A DNA stretch of 64,000 nucleotides from Planctomycetota bacterium (GTDB lineage: Bacteria > Planctomycetota > Phycisphaerae > UBA1845 > UTPLA1): positions 1-64,000 of the forward strand of contig JAATGM010000049.1 of NCBI GenBank assembly GCA_015654675.1, in the 5' to 3' direction. This document shows, one piece after another, positions 54,526-61,643 of the stretch. The notes beneath the pieces are model-generated. The model did no database searches and was not told the DNA's origin. It was given only the letters and a program-made list of their open reading frames with translations. The translations under genes and the position numbers were made by a program. The stretch's first letter is position 1. Every line of letters begins with the position of its first letter.

Positions 54526-55637
54526 GCAATCTCCATCAGTTGCTTCGGCGACTTGGTGATGTTCGTCGATCCCTTCTCGTTCAAAATCACCACATCCTCA
54601 ATCCGCACCCCGCCCCATCCGTCGTAATACAACCCCGGCTCGACCGTGATCGCCATCCCCGCCTCGAGCACCATGTCAAACGCCGGCTTCAACCGCGGCA
54701 GCTCATGAATCGCCAGCCCCAGCCCATGCCCCGTCCCATGAATAAACCGATCCGCGCACCCGTGCCCCGCGAAATAATTCCGCGACAGCTCGTCCGCATC
54801 CTTTTCCGTCATCCCCGGCTTGATCGCCCGCAGACACGCCTCCTGCGCCCCCAGCACCCACGTGTAAACCTCGCGCTGCCGAGCATCCGCCTTCCCCATG
54901 AACACACACCGCGTCATGTCACCGTGATACCCCTCCCACACCCCGCCAAAATCCATCAACACCAGATCGCCCTTCTTCAACTTGTTGCTCGCCGAAGGGT
55001 GATAGTGCGGCGCGGCCGCCGCCGGCCCGAATCCAACGATCGTGTCAAACGCCAGCCCCTCCGAGTTCTCGCGCAAATAGGCCCCGATCTCCGTCGCAAC
55101 ATCCTTCTCGCTCATCCCCACTTTGAGCGTGCTCACCACATGCGTAAACGCCCCATCCGTCACCTGCGCCGCCTTCTTCAGCAGCTCCTGCTCCTCCGCA
55201 TCCTTGATGATCCGCAGCCGGTTGATCAGCTCATCCGCCGCCTGCCACTTCAACTTCACCTGCTGCATCATCCCCAGCGCATCCGCGTGCAAGATGCTCG
55301 AAGACTCAAACCCAAACGTCTTCGCACCCGCAGCCAGCGCTCCATTCACAACCTTCGCCACCATCTCCACGCCGCCCGGCGACATCACCCGCCCATGCTC
55401 GCACCCGTTCTTCAGCGCCGGCGAGGGGTCATGCCGATCGTCGCATAGAAATGTCACCCGATCCTGCTGCACCAGCGCCAGCGCCTCCAGATCGTTCAGC
55501 GGCTGACACAGCGACCAGCTCCGGCACCGATACCCCGTCAGGTAATAAACATTCAGCGGCTGCGACACGAACATCGCATCGATATGCGCCGCCTTCATCG
55601 CCGCCCGCAACCGCTCAATCCGCTTCGTAGCCGCCAT
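54519..55637 (-). CDS. M24-family metallopeptidase (Xaa-Pro aminopeptidase-like)
   Basis: A 372-residue cytoplasmic pita-bread peptidase. The N-terminal creatinase-like domain (~1-125) precedes the metal-binding half. Ligands are in LVLMDFGGVWEG (Asp), YHGDMTRCV (Asp), HGTGHGLGLAIHE (His), ITVEPGLY (Glu) and VRIEDVVIL (Glu), a complete set for two Mn/Co ions. The conserved IHGTGHG loop contacts substrate. It hydrolyses Xaa-Pro dipeptides or N-terminal Xaa-Pro bonds. It is first in an operon with the lipoprotein gene, which starts within its final codons. Confidence 0.92.
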   Translation of the reverse strand: MAATKRIERLRAAMKAAHIDAMFVSQPLNVYYLTGYRCRSWSLCQPLNDLEALALVQQDRVTFLCDDRHDPSPALKNGCEHGRVMSPGGVEMVAKVVNGALAAGAKTFGFESSSILHADALGMMQQVKLKWQAADELINRLRIIKDAEEQELLKKAAQVTDGAFTHVVSTLKVGMSEKDVATEIGAYLRENSEGLAFDTIVGFGPAAAAPHYHPSASNKLKKGDLVLMDFGGVWEGYHGDMTRCVFMGKADARQREVYTWVLGAQEACLRAIKPGMTEKDADELSRNYFAGHGCADRFIHGTGHGLGLAIHELPRLKPAFDMVLEAGMAITVEPGLYYDGWGGVRIEDVVILNEKGSTNITKSPKQLMEIAC

Positions 55638-55681
55638 GTGAACTCCTCAACGCTCCATGCCCGCCGGCCGCCCACGTCGCC

Positions 55682-56773
55682 TTACGGCCGCGCATCCTTC
55701 TTCCATTTTATCGTACAACCGGACGGCTCGATTCGCGCTATCTCCGGCCGCCGCCCGGCCACCACCGCATCCAGCGCATCCTGCAGGTATCGCCGCGAGA
55801 CCTTCCCCGCATCGGTGGGATTGTCATCGATCGGCCCCGCATATCGAACCACCCCACCCCCATCCACGACAAACACCTGCGGCGTCCGCGTCGCCCCAAA
55901 CGCCTTCGCCACATCCTGCGTCTCGTCGTATAAGTACGCAAACGGATACGCCTTCGACTTGGCCAATACTCGCATCGCGTCGAACGAATCCTCCGCCACC
56001 TGCCGCACGTCGTTCGAATTGATCAACACAATCTCCGCCGCCGCCTCGCGCACGTCCGGCTTGTATCGCTTCGCCAGCGCAATTAACCGCTCCTGATACT
56101 CAATCGCCTCCGGACAACTGTTGCACGTAAACACAAACGCCGTCGCCTTCCGCTTCAACGGCGGCGAAAAACGGTGCAACTCGCCATCGACGCCGACCAG
56201 TTCAAACGCCGGCATCCGCTCCCCCGCCGCCAGCGAATGATCCGATTCGCGCGGCACAAGCCCCTCGCTCAACCGCAGCGGCGTCCCCTTCATCGCCGGC
56301 CCGCTCGCCGGCGCAGCCCGCCCCGCCGCGATCGCCTCCAGCGCCGCCGGCAACCCCGCCAGCCCGCCGACATACGCAATCGCCCCCTTCGCATCCACGA
56401 CAAACACCGCCGGCGTCATCGCCACGCGATAAGCCAGCGCCGTCTGCTGCGTGAGATCCTTCACATACGGAAACGGCAAATACTCCCCGTGATAAAGCCG
56501 CTGCATATCAGCAAACGACTCCCCGCGCTCGCGCCCCCCATCCGCCGAATTGATCGCAACAAACGCAAACCCCTTCCCCATCCACTCAGCCGCGATCTTC
56601 CGCAGCGCCCCGGTCTCCGAGCGACAAACAGTACAACCATTCCGCCAGAAAACGACGACAGTCCCCGCCCGCCCATTCTGCTCGCTTAACGAATGAAACC
56701 GATCCACCCCGGGCAGATTGAACCCCGGCGCCGCATCCCCCACCGAAAGCGCCGGCAACGGCATCCCCCCCAT
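55682..56773 (-). CDS. Double thioredoxin-fold protein (two TlpA/AhpC-TSA-like domains)
   Basis: A 363-residue protein if started at the ATG 56773 (alternatives: ATG 56764, or TTG 56803, which would add MLIRLLVCCS). Domain 1 (~10-155) has the redox motif GCTVC in VVVFWRNGCTVCRSE and the cis-Pro in MTPAVFVVD. Domain 2 (~190-345) has CNSCPEAIEYQERL and RTPQVFVVDGGG. Both keep a CxxC-type pair, so both may be active. Tandem thioredoxin fusions of this type are usually periplasmic thiol-disulphide proteins, but a convincing signal peptide is missing; a seven-G tract lies at the start. Confidence 0.78.
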   Translation of the reverse strand: MGGMPLPALSVGDAAPGFNLPGVDRFHSLSEQNGRAGTVVVFWRNGCTVCRSETGALRKIAAEWMGKGFAFVAINSADGGRERGESFADMQRLYHGEYLPFPYVKDLTQQTALAYRVAMTPAVFVVDAKGAIAYVGGLAGLPAALEAIAAGRAAPASGPAMKGTPLRLSEGLVPRESDHSLAAGERMPAFELVGVDGELHRFSPPLKRKATAFVFTCNSCPEAIEYQERLIALAKRYKPDVREAAAEIVLINSNDVRQVAEDSFDAMRVLAKSKAYPFAYLYDETQDVAKAFGATRTPQVFVVDGGGVVRYAGPIDDNPTDAGKVSRRYLQDALDAVVAGRRPEIARIEPSGCTIKWKKDARP

Positions 56774-56817
56774 CGAACAACAAACCAAGAGTCGTATCAG
56801 CAAGCAACAACCTCAAC

Positions 56818-56847
56818 ATTCAGAGCCGCGCACGTAAGTAAGCGGCG
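56818..56847 (+). repeat. REP-like hairpin element (left copy)
   Basis: A 30-base element containing GCCGC-gcacgtaagtaa-GCGGC, a 5-bp stem with a 12-base loop. It is identical to 57429-57458, so two copies bracket the transposase gene in the same orientation. Confidence 0.8.
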
Positions 56848-56932
56848 TGTGACGCACAACCCGGCGAAAAACCCGCGATCAGCATAACTACGCCGCCTTG
56901 ACGCTGCCACACAACGACGACATTCTCCGCGC

Positions 56933-57448
56933 GTGCCCCGCGAATTCTCATCTCACCCCATCGCCTATTTCATCACGTTCTCCACCCACGGAACACGCCT
57001 CCATGGCGATGCACGCGGCTCCGTCGACCGAAAGCACAATCAATTCGGCGCCGCCTACTTGCCCATCGATGCGAACAAAATGGACTACGAATCAGGAATA
57101 ATGAAGAACGAGCCCATCATTTTGACCGCCGCCTGTCGCGAACAGGTTCACCGAGCAATAGTCGAGGTCTGCGCTCATCGCGGCTGGGAATTACACGCCC
57201 TGAACGTGCGAACAAATCACGTGCACGTCCTCGTGTCAACGATGAACACGCCCGAGCGCGTCATGTCCTCGTTCAAATCATGGTCCTCGCGCCGCCTCAT
57301 CGAAGATCAAAGTTTCCAACGCGGTACCAAGATCTGGTCCCGGCACGGCAGCACTCGCTACATCTGGAATCGCGACCAATTCAACGCCGCCGGCCGCTAC
57401 GTGGTAGAAGGCCAGGGCCCCGACCTTAATTCAGAGCCGCGCACGTAA
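56933..57448 (+). CDS. REP-associated tyrosine transposase (RAYT; IS200/IS605-like Y1 family)
   Basis: A 171-residue HUH-type single-strand transposase. The metal-binding HUH motif is NHVHVLV (near residue 94). The catalytic tyrosine is likely in STRYIWNRDQF or GRYVVEGQG. The first segment ITFSTHGTRLHGDARGSVD is the classical RAYT N-terminus. The start is GTG at 56933. RAYTs cut and join REP hairpins without flanking long inverted repeats; here two identical REP-like hairpins (56818 and 57429) bracket the gene, and its last codons (NSEPRT and stop) are encoded inside the right-hand copy. The length is normal and the frame intact, so it may be active. Confidence 0.9.
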   Translation: MPREFSSHPIAYFITFSTHGTRLHGDARGSVDRKHNQFGAAYLPIDANKMDYESGIMKNEPIILTAACREQVHRAIVEVCAHRGWELHALNVRTNHVHVLVSTMNTPERVMSSFKSWSSRRLIEDQSFQRGTKIWSRHGSTRYIWNRDQFNAAGRYVVEGQGPDLNSEPRT

Positions 57449-57458
57449 GTAAGCGGCG
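57429..57458 (+). repeat. REP-like hairpin element (right copy)
   Basis: Identical over 30 bases to 56818-56847. It overlaps the 3' end of the RAYT gene, supplying its stop codon. Confidence 0.8.
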
Positions 57459-57476
57459 CGCGAATCGCGACGCAAA

Positions 57477-57701
57477 TCAATCCTGCGATTCCCCGATGAG
57501 CGCCCCCGCCCGCCCCGAATCCTCATGCGCAATCCCCAAAATCAACGCCGACCCCACCGCCAGAATCGTGTAAATCATCTCCTCCTTCACCGCTAACCCA
57601 TACTCCGCCAACAGCGCCCCAATCACCGTCGCCAGCGCCACCCGCACCTTCCGCGACTTCAAAGGCGAAACCGCCCGCACCACCACATCCCGAATCCCCA
57701 T
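57477..57701 (-). CDS. Small two-helix membrane protein, holin-like in size
   Basis: A 74-residue protein whose ATG at 57701 is preceded by GGGGAGG. A basic N-terminus (VSPLKSRKVRVAL) leads into two hydrophobic segments, ATVIGALLAEYGLAV and MIYTILAVGSALILGIA, with a short acidic tail. Size and topology fit small holin-like or phage-derived membrane proteins, but there is no recognisable holin family signature and no lysis gene nearby. It lies 72 bases downstream of the ABC-GNAT gene on the same strand, with a hairpin between them. Confidence 0.65.
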   Translation of the reverse strand: MGIRDVVVRAVSPLKSRKVRVALATVIGALLAEYGLAVKEEMIYTILAVGSALILGIAHEDSGRAGALIGESQD

Positions 57702-57720
57702 CGCAACCTCCCCCCGTGTG

Positions 57721-57741
57721 CCACTGCTGTGTCAGCAGTGG
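57721..57741. repeat. Short perfect inverted repeat
   Basis: CCACTGCTG-tgt-CAGCAGTGG forms a 9-bp stem in the gap between the ABC-GNAT gene and the small membrane protein. It could be an attenuator/terminator or an interspersed repeat; no T-run follows on the minus strand. Confidence 0.5.
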
Positions 57742-57773
57742 ACAAGCCCCCAAAAACAAATGACCCCGCGCGA

Positions 57774-59183
57774 TCACCTCCGAAACGGATCATGCCGCGC
57801 GCGTTCCCCCACCTCCCCCCGCTCATTCCGCCGCGGAAACTCCCCTTCCCGATCCCACAAGTAATACACCGGCCGCGGCCCCACCAGCCCGCGAAACCGC
57901 GCCGCCAGCTCCTCCACCCCGCACCGGATCGCCCGCCGCTCGCCCCCGCCCGTCGTCGCCCGCCGCCAATCCCGGATCGTCTGCTCCACCATCCGCCGCA
58001 CCCGCGGACACCGCCGAATCCGCCCCGCAAACCCCTCCGAAAACGGATCAACCTTCATCCCCCGCATCCGCGCCAGCAGCGCCATCCGCCCGCGCGGCAG
58101 CCCGCTCACACCCACCCGCGCCATCCCCGCCCGCTCCAAGGCAGGGTTCACCGCCCCCATCGACGCCAGACACTCCACAAACCGCGTCCCCGCCGCCGGC
58201 AAAGTCTCGCGCACCAGCCGATGACCAAAGCCGCATCCGCGCACATCCGGATGCACCACCAGCCGCCGCAATATCCGCACCTCGCGATTCAACCGAAACG
58301 GATTGCACGCAAACCGGGCGCCCGTCGCCGCATTCCGCGCCGCCAGCTCGATCGGCGGCATCGCATACACCACCACCCCCAGCGGAGCCCCGCCCGCCCG
58401 CTCGCGCATCACGAACACCTTGTCCACAAACCCCAGCGCATCCCCCGCGCGATAATGCATCCCCGCAAACGCCGAATAGTCCCGCACCGACCCGCGCTCG
58501 ACAACCGCCTCATCCACCAACCGCGATCCACCGCGCGCGGTCCCGCTGTCCGATTCTCCATTCAACCGAATCACCACATCCGGCAGCAAGTCTGGAAGCA
58601 GCTCCTCGCGCGTCGTCGCCAGCACAATCGCCAGCCCGCGCCGCGTCGCCAGCCGCCGCAGGTTCATCGCCACCGCCCGCGCCACGCGCTCATGCAACAG
58701 CGCCGCAAAGTCGTCGCACAAAATCACCACCGGCTCGCGCGCACCCATCGCCCGCCCGATCGCCACCGCCAAAGCAGCCCGAAACCGCTCCCCCTCCGAC
58801 AACTCATTCACGCGCTGCAACCAGATCCGCGGCTCACCCAACCCGCACGCCGTAAGCACCTCCATCGCCTCCCCCACCGGCCGCCCGGGAACAACGGAGT
58901 CAATCAAACTAACTTCGCGCCGCACCGAGGCCGCCCCAACCCACCGCGCGCCCGGACATTGCCCAGCAATTTCCCGCAATACAGACGACTTCCCAGCCCC
59001 CGAAGGCCCAATCAGCACGGTCACCAGGCCCGCCCCAACCCGAACCCCCAGATCCCGACAAATCACCCGCCGCCCGCTATCGCCCATGAACCCGAATTCC
59101 GAACAAACCGTCGCCATTCGCGAAGAATTCACCACCGCGGCCCCGCCCACCACCACCGAAACCCGAATCGTCCGAACCGACAT
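57774..59183 (-). CDS. ABC-type ATPase fused to a GNAT acetyltransferase domain
   Basis: A 469-residue soluble fusion; ribosome site GGGAGGG precedes the ATG at 59183. Residues ~25-210 are an ABC ATPase: Walker A GPSGAGKSS (59-67), signature LSEGERF (128-134), Walker B VVILCDD (152-158). The residue after the Walker-B Asp is Asp instead of the usual catalytic Glu, and the switch His is replaced (LATTREE). Residues ~235-400 are GNAT-like with SAFAGMHYRAGD and the acetyl-CoA loop RGCGFG (315-320). No membrane segments are present, so it is not a transporter. I recall an uncharacterised orthologous group of this architecture (COG2401); a DNA- or protein-modifying function is only an inference. 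Confidence 0.8.
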   Translation of the reverse strand: MSVRTIRVSVVVGGAAVVNSSRMATVCSEFGFMGDSGRRVICRDLGVRVGAGLVTVLIGPSGAGKSSVLREIAGQCPGARWVGAASVRREVSLIDSVVPGRPVGEAMEVLTACGLGEPRIWLQRVNELSEGERFRAALAVAIGRAMGAREPVVILCDDFAALLHERVARAVAMNLRRLATRRGLAIVLATTREELLPDLLPDVVIRLNGESDSGTARGGSRLVDEAVVERGSVRDYSAFAGMHYRAGDALGFVDKVFVMRERAGGAPLGVVVYAMPPIELAARNAATGARFACNPFRLNREVRILRRLVVHPDVRGCGFGHRLVRETLPAAGTRFVECLASMGAVNPALERAGMARVGVSGLPRGRMALLARMRGMKVDPFSEGFAGRIRRCPRVRRMVEQTIRDWRRATTGGGERRAIRCGVEELAARFRGLVGPRPVYYLWDREGEFPRRNERGEVGERARHDPFRR

Positions 59184-59367
59184 GACAGCCCTCCCGATAC
59201 ACGACCAAAACCAAACACTGTCCGAACTTTCGTAGTGTATCGAGCGCCCGGATCGAATTCAACACCAAGCAATAGATTATTGCGCTCCTCTGCCGATCGG
59301 AGGTCGCAACTTTGGCTGCCGGAACTAGTTACGAAGCATCGGTATCATCGACAACCGCGACGAGGAC

Positions 59368-59850
59368 ATGCCGGTGCGCGCGATTCAACGCATTGCTACT
59401 TCAATGGCCCTGAGCTGCGTCGTCGCTGCCTGTAACGCGAAATCTCCGCCTACGGCCCGCGCCGGGACACCCACGGCGGACGCATTTTCGATCCGCACAG
59501 CGACGACAACGCCTGATTCCGAGCATCAAGTGGCGATGCCCGACCGAGACGGAATCACATGGGCCGTTTCGACACAGCCCGTCGCGGACGAACAAAGCGT
59601 CGATCGCGCGAAAACTCGCGCCCTCAAGGGCCCGTCCGGCTGGGGTTTGAGTGTGGCCTTCCAACCGGCCGCCGATATGAAACTGCACGAATGGTCGAGT
59701 GCACACATCGGAAAGAATTGCGCGGTAATCGTCAATGGACGCCTGATGCTGGTGGCGCCCCTCCAGCGCCCGCTCTCAAGTGTCATTTGGATCGACGGCT
59801 TCGCAGGCGAAACCGAGGCCAGAAAAGCAGCCGCGCGCATTCTCGACTAA
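59368..59850 (+). CDS. Lipoprotein with a SecD P1-head-like domain
   Basis: A 160-residue predicted lipoprotein (lipobox VAAC, C22). After a Thr/Ala-rich linker, residues ~85-158 resemble the P1 head subdomain of SecD: GWGLSVAFQPAADMKLHEWS, then HIGKNCAVIVNGRLMLVAP, then GFAGETEARKAAARI. In SecD this piece precedes the membrane helices and helps pull proteins through the Sec channel. Here it is free-standing and lipid-anchored with no SecDF core. The gene is convergent with the nitrilase gene; their stop codons abut at 59850/59851. Confidence 0.65.
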   Translation: MPVRAIQRIATSMALSCVVAACNAKSPPTARAGTPTADAFSIRTATTTPDSEHQVAMPDRDGITWAVSTQPVADEQSVDRAKTRALKGPSGWGLSVAFQPAADMKLHEWSSAHIGKNCAVIVNGRLMLVAPLQRPLSSVIWIDGFAGETEARKAAARILD

Positions 59851-60798
59851 CTACTCCCCGTACGGCCTGAACTGCGACGGATCGGCCGGATACCCCTTCG
59901 ACAGCCCCTTGAACACTTCCCCGTTCTCAATCCCCTTTTCGTACGGCGGAAAGTGCTTGAACGCGCGCTGATACGCCCAGAACTTCAGCAGCGTGAAGCC
60001 GCCGGCAAACGACCCGTGCTCCCGAACCTGGTGCACCTTGTCCAGGTCGAGCACGGCCGAAGTGTACGACTCGCTCGTGCCAAGCTGCTCCACGATCCGC
60101 CCCTCGGGGTCCACGATCGACGAGTGCCCATTGCACAACGGCGCCGAGGCGTTGCAATCCACCACATACGCCTGATTCTCAATGGCCCGCGTGATGCACA
60201 TCGGAATGCGGTTGTTGATGCCGCCCTCCGAGTCATCCTGAAACGTCGGCTTCAAAATGACTTCGGCCCCCATCCACGCCAGCGTCCGCGCGACCTCCGG
60301 CTGCCAGATGTCGGCACAGATCAGGATGCCCATTCGCCCCTTGCCGGGAATGTCGAACACAACAAACTCGCTCCCCATCGCCGACGGCTCCGGCGGCCGC
60401 GCCGGAAAAAGTTTGCGATACCGGGCAACGATCTCGCCCTCCGGCGAAATCACGATCGCCGTGTTGTAGACTTTGCTGTCAGCCCCCTTCTCGAACAGCG
60501 TGCCCGGCACGAGCCAGACTCTCTGCTCCTTGGCGAGTTTAATGAGCGCCTGCGTGATCGGCCCGCTCGGAATCGGCTCGGCCATCTCGTGCGAATGCGC
60601 CCCGTCCGGCCCCTGAATGAAGACTTCCGGAAAAACAATCAGGTCCGCGTGCCGCAGACTCGTGATGAGTTCCGTGTACGAACTGAGTTTCCCCAGATTC
60701 GTCGCAATTCGCTTCTTGCGGTCCCCGTCCAAATTGCAATCAAGCTGCGCAATCGCCACAGAAAGGTAACGACGCTTCGACCCGGCCGGGTCACCCAT
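59851..60798 (-). CDS. Carbon-nitrogen hydrolase (nitrilase superfamily)
   Basis: A 315-residue cytoplasmic amidase of the nitrilase superfamily. The catalytic triad is complete: E58 in IVFPEVF, K129 in RYRKLFP and C161 in ILICADIW. NRIPMCITRAIENQAYVVDCN and the C-terminal tail fit aliphatic amidase or N-carbamoyl hydrolase branches. The substrate is not clear. It follows, by 15 bases on the same strand, a small gene with a twin-arginine-like signal, so the two are probably an operon. Confidence 0.88.
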   Translation of the reverse strand: MGDPAGSKRRYLSVAIAQLDCNLDGDRKKRIATNLGKLSSYTELITSLRHADLIVFPEVFIQGPDGAHSHEMAEPIPSGPITQALIKLAKEQRVWLVPGTLFEKGADSKVYNTAIVISPEGEIVARYRKLFPARPPEPSAMGSEFVVFDIPGKGRMGILICADIWQPEVARTLAWMGAEVILKPTFQDDSEGGINNRIPMCITRAIENQAYVVDCNASAPLCNGHSSIVDPEGRIVEQLGTSESYTSAVLDLDKVHQVREHGSFAGGFTLLKFWAYQRAFKHFPPYEKGIENGEVFKGLSKGYPADPSQFRPYGE

Positions 60799-60813
60799 GA
60801 CGATTGCTCCGCT

Positions 60814-61041
60814 TCAAACCGTCGGCATAGTCGAATCGCCAGCTGTGCGAGGCCGCCAAGCGCCATAGTTGGGCGTGGGCGGCAGCTGCTCGTCGGCGGG
60901 CGCCGGCTCCTCGTCAGAGTTTCCACGGGCCAGGCGCAAAAGCCCAATCAGCGTCGTCAACCCCACCCCTAACGCAACCGGGAACCGTCTTCTGCTCATT
61001 CGTTTGTGCAAGAGCTCATTCAGTTGTCGCATCGGCCGCAC
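60814..61041 (-). CDS. Small protein with Tat-like signal/anchor
   Basis: A 75-residue protein starting MRPMRQLNELLHKR; an internal MSRRRFPVALG at about residue 15 would give the shortest form. SRRRFPVALGVGLTTLIGLL is a twin-arginine-like signal or anchor, and the remainder is a short, Pro/Glu-rich tail (EEPAPADEQLPPTP) with no fold. It is first in a probable operon with the nitrilase, so it could anchor or guide a partner. The small size and low complexity leave the function open. Confidence 0.55.
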   Translation of the reverse strand: MRPMRQLNELLHKRMSRRRFPVALGVGLTTLIGLLRLARGNSDEEPAPADEQLPPTPNYGAWRPRTAGDSTMPTV

Positions 61042-61097
61042 CTCGTATGGACGACTTGATATCCGGCAACCCCATCCCCCGCAAACGCTTCGTCAAT

Positions 61098-61610
61098 TCA
61101 CTCCTTGTCCCGCACCGACCGATTGCCAACCCGCTTGCCAAGTCTCACCAAGCCCCAAACTTCCTCCCACGTCGCCCGCAACGATTCCCTGTCACACTCA
61201 AACCCGCACTCCGGACAACGTCCCCGCTCCGCAAGCCCGGCCAGCCGATACTCGCAATCCGGACAAACTTCGAATCCCAGCCGCTCGACGCGCCGGCGCA
61301 GCGAGAAAAACCGCGCATACGTCAATGCGATCCCACCGAAGATGAGTATCTGACCCAGGAACCGAATCGGCTCCACGCTCGGAATCCCCAAAACCCGCGC
61401 CCCAATCCCGACGACGAGTATCGACGCCCCGACAATAACCAACACAAACGGATAGCCAGCTCGAACGATTCGTCTGACTCGCCGCCGACTCTCACCTCGT
61501 CGCGTGGCGTTGGGCACCGACCGCCGGTCCCCCGCAATCTGCCGCCAAAGCAGGGCCACGGTAAGCATGACCACGACAACAACGGCAATCGCAATCACTA
61601 CGACATCCAT
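61098..61610 (-). CDS. Membrane protein with C-terminal zinc ribbon
   Basis: A 170-residue protein. The N-terminal helix (VVVIAIAVVVVVMLTVALLW) is followed by a basic loop (RRGESRRRVRRI), two more helices (FVLVIVGASILVVGIGA, FLGQILIFGGIALTYARF), an Arg-rich turn and the ribbon CPDCEYRLAGLAERGRCPECG, then a charged tail. It belongs to the same zinc-ribbon membrane style as 14745, 19488 and 20881 but has three helices rather than two plus a large external loop. It is the last such member before the window end. The role is unknown. Confidence 0.7.
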   Translation of the reverse strand: MDVVVIAIAVVVVVMLTVALLWRQIAGDRRSVPNATRRGESRRRVRRIVRAGYPFVLVIVGASILVVGIGARVLGIPSVEPIRFLGQILIFGGIALTYARFFSLRRRVERLGFEVCPDCEYRLAGLAERGRCPECGFECDRESLRATWEEVWGLVRLGKRVGNRSVRDKE

Positions 61611-61643
61611 ACGCCCCGGTCCTCACCGACCGCCGACCAAGCC

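Noticed and set aside
57477-59183. Prophage remnant covering the ABC-GNAT/holin-like pair
   Set aside because: No integrase, attachment repeats or structural phage genes are present; only the small membrane protein is suggestive.
57729-59435. 568-codon plus-strand frame rich in Pro/Arg/His
   Set aside because: It is a shadow of the ABC-GNAT gene, with low-complexity composition and no ribosome site.
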